Assembly (NCBI RefSeq): GCF_041449215.1
Contig: NZ_JBGNFV010000001.1
Coordinates: 1,711,001 to 1,775,000 of the forward strand
DNA from: Roseivirga sp. BDSF3-8
Lineage (GTDB): Bacteria > Bacteroidota > Bacteroidia > Cytophagales > Cyclobacteriaceae
DNA length: 64,000 bases
Direction of reading: 5' to 3'
In this document: positions 63,044-64,000 of the stretch, piece by piece
Layout of the letters: every line of letters starts with the position of its first letter
Position numbering within the stretch: position 1 is the first letter of the stretch
Made by a program: the position numbers and the translations under genes
Notes under the pieces: generated by a model
What the model saw: the letters and a program-made list of their open reading frames with translations, nothing else
The model's database searches: none
What the model was told of the DNA's origin: nothing

Positions 63044-63568
63044 ATGAAGAACACTATGAAAACTTCAGCAGGCTTACTGCTAATTAGGTCCGGGGCATCA
63101 ATGCTTTTTGCCTCACTTAACAGATCATTCTCTGTCCTTGCTTCTGCGAAATTGCTCTGTGCCGTACTGGTGGCAATGCTCTGTATGGGAGGTACTGCGG
63201 ATGTGTATGCACAACAGCCGGGGAGCCCAGGCTCTGAAACGGTTAAAGGGGTGATACTGGATGAATATGGGGAACCTTTGCCGGCTGCAAATATTTTCCT
63301 GAAAGATGAGCCCGGCGTGGGTACTGTGTCGGATGCTTCGGGCGGGTTCAGGTTTCCGCGAAAGTTATCGGAGGGCGATGTGATTGTATTTAGTTTTGTA
63401 GGTTTTGAGACTCAGGAGTATGTGATAGGAAGTGAGGTGCCTGAGAGCCTGGAGGTGAAGATGGCAATGTACAATGAGATCGCGGGTGACCTGGCGAGTG
63501 ATGAGGTGTACGCTTCGGGTTCGGCCTCCGGAGGGTTTTGGAGCATGGTGAAGGGGTGGTTTGACTAG
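63044..63568 (+). CDS. Exported carboxypeptidase-regulatory-like domain protein
   Basis: This 174-aa protein has a long signal region ending near DVYAQQ. The single carboxypeptidase-D regulatory-like domain (VKGVILDEYGEPLPAANIFL, VGTVSDASGGFRFPRKLSEG, DVIVFSFVGFETQEYVIGSE) is like the plug-linker domain at the start of SusC/TonB receptors, but here it stands alone. The C-terminal SGGFWSMVKGWFD is amphipathic. It is followed after 6 bp by the transglutaminase-like gene and probably forms an operon with it. Confidence 0.82.
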   Translation: MKNTMKTSAGLLLIRSGASMLFASLNRSFSVLASAKLLCAVLVAMLCMGGTADVYAQQPGSPGSETVKGVILDEYGEPLPAANIFLKDEPGVGTVSDASGGFRFPRKLSEGDVIVFSFVGFETQEYVIGSEVPESLEVKMAMYNEIAGDLASDEVYASGSASGGFWSMVKGWFD

Positions 63569-63574
63569 GGTGCG

Positions 63575-64000
63575 ATGAGGAAGATAGCCCTGTTGATATT
63601 ATGGCTTTGTGGCTGTATGGGCATGCTTCCGGCGAAGGGCCAGGGGGAAGCTGACTATGCGCGGGCGGATAGTATGGCGGGGCTATTCCCGGGGCATTCG
63701 CTGGACCACCCTGCCTTGCTGGCGCATAAGCTTACGCAGGGTTTGGAGGGGGATAAGGAGAGGTTTCGTGCGCTATATAGGTGGGTTTGTACGAATATCA
63801 CTAATGATTACGGGCTGTACTTACGGAACCGCCGTAAGCAGGTAAAATGGCAGAGTGAACCGGAGAAGCTGGCGGAGTGGCAGCGGAAATTTGCCCCTCT
63901 TGTGTTTAAACGCCTGCGAAAACACCATGCGACGCTATGCACGGGGTATGCCTATATACTCCGTGAACTAGCGAGGCATGTGGGCCTGGAAGCGGAACTG
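63575..64000 (+). CDS. Exported transglutaminase-like protein (partial, cut by right edge)
   Basis: This is the first 142 codons of an exported protein starting MRKIALLILWLCGCMGMLPA. After it come ALYRWVCTNITNDYGLYLRN and the transglutaminase-core active-site region HHATLCTGYAYILRELARHV, in which Cys is the likely nucleophile; the catalytic His and Asp would lie beyond the window. Such kyphoscoliosis-type transglutaminase-like proteins are peptidases or scaffolds of unknown target. The gene is paired with the preceding regulatory-domain protein. Confidence 0.8.
   Translation, partial: MRKIALLILWLCGCMGMLPAKGQGEADYARADSMAGLFPGHSLDHPALLAHKLTQGLEGDKERFRALYRWVCTNITNDYGLYLRNRRKQVKWQSEPEKLAEWQRKFAPLVFKRLRKHHATLCTGYAYILRELARHVGLEAEL

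Overview
The window looks like a chromosomal segment of a marine or soil-type Bacteroidota, most likely order Cytophagales. The evidence is a C-terminal type IX secretion sorting domain, several promoters of the Bacteroidota form TTTG-N19/20-TAnnTTTG, AT-rich leaders instead of strong Shine-Dalgarno sequences, DUF4292/DUF4286-type genes, and a carotenoid cluster of the kind that makes flexixanthin-like pigments. The genus cannot be told from the sequence alone. Most of the window is ordinary, densely packed core genome.

Layout. 1-10.4 kb: 5' part of glutamate synthase (gltB, cut by the window edge), a 0.5 kb gap with 11-bp iterated ACGGA boxes, a large secreted GH16 beta-glucanase with several binding modules, an exported S33 peptidase/hydrolase, a membrane-anchored AraC regulator, a two-helix potassium-channel-like protein with an unusual filter, and an outer-membrane barrel. 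10.6-21.5 kb: enoyl-CoA hydratase, then an envelope run (flippase, dut, sugar nucleotidyltransferase, TPR protein, DUF4292 lipoprotein, EnvC-like protein), then tatA-gatA-LysM lytic transglycosylase behind a clear promoter. 21.9-32.5 kb: TerC, EamA transporter, dusB, CAAX protease, cdsA, glutamate dehydrogenase, psd, free-Met-sulfoxide reductase, ribD, prmC and an SdiA-regulated-like lipoprotein. 32.7-36.4 kb: an HD-domain protein with a Pycsar-effector-like membrane module, convergent with polyphosphate kinase, and an orphan Cys-rich RiPP-like precursor. 36.4-43.6 kb: carotenoid and isoprenoid genes on the minus strand (cruF-like, crtZ, a MerR/B12 regulator, then an ECF sigma factor, crtI, crtB, ispH, crtW, csaA). 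43.6-55.4 kb: housekeeping genes (prolyl oligopeptidase, serS, rho, corA, an RDD protein, a lysine/alanine-dehydrogenase-like enzyme), a decayed rsmF-type rRNA methyltransferase pseudogene, an NlpC/P60 lipoprotein and tRNA-Ala(GGC). 55.4-62 kb: a defence-type accessory region with a SMI1/KNR4 protein and a type I restriction-modification operon in which hsdR, a RAYT-type HUH transposase and a fused hsdM-hsdS gene are tightly coupled. 62.4-64 kb: GNAT acetyltransferase, a carboxypeptidase-regulatory-domain protein and the start of a transglutaminase-like protein.

How genes fit together: the carotenoid block contains enzymes from isoprenoid supply (ispH) through phytoene (crtB), desaturation (crtI), ring hydroxylation (crtZ), ketolation (crtW) and probably acyclic-end hydroxylation (cruF-like). 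It carries its own sigma factor and MerR-cobalamin regulator, so light-dependent control is likely. No lycopene cyclase is visible in the window.

The most unusual items are the RAYT gene that carries a 44-bp perfect palindrome and 21-bp-phased palindrome half-sites inside its own reading frame while locked into a restriction operon, the HD/Pycsar-TM protein without a cyclase, the orphan 8-Cys GG-leader peptide, and the 11-bp ACGGA iterons. All family assignments come from reading motifs; no database search was run.
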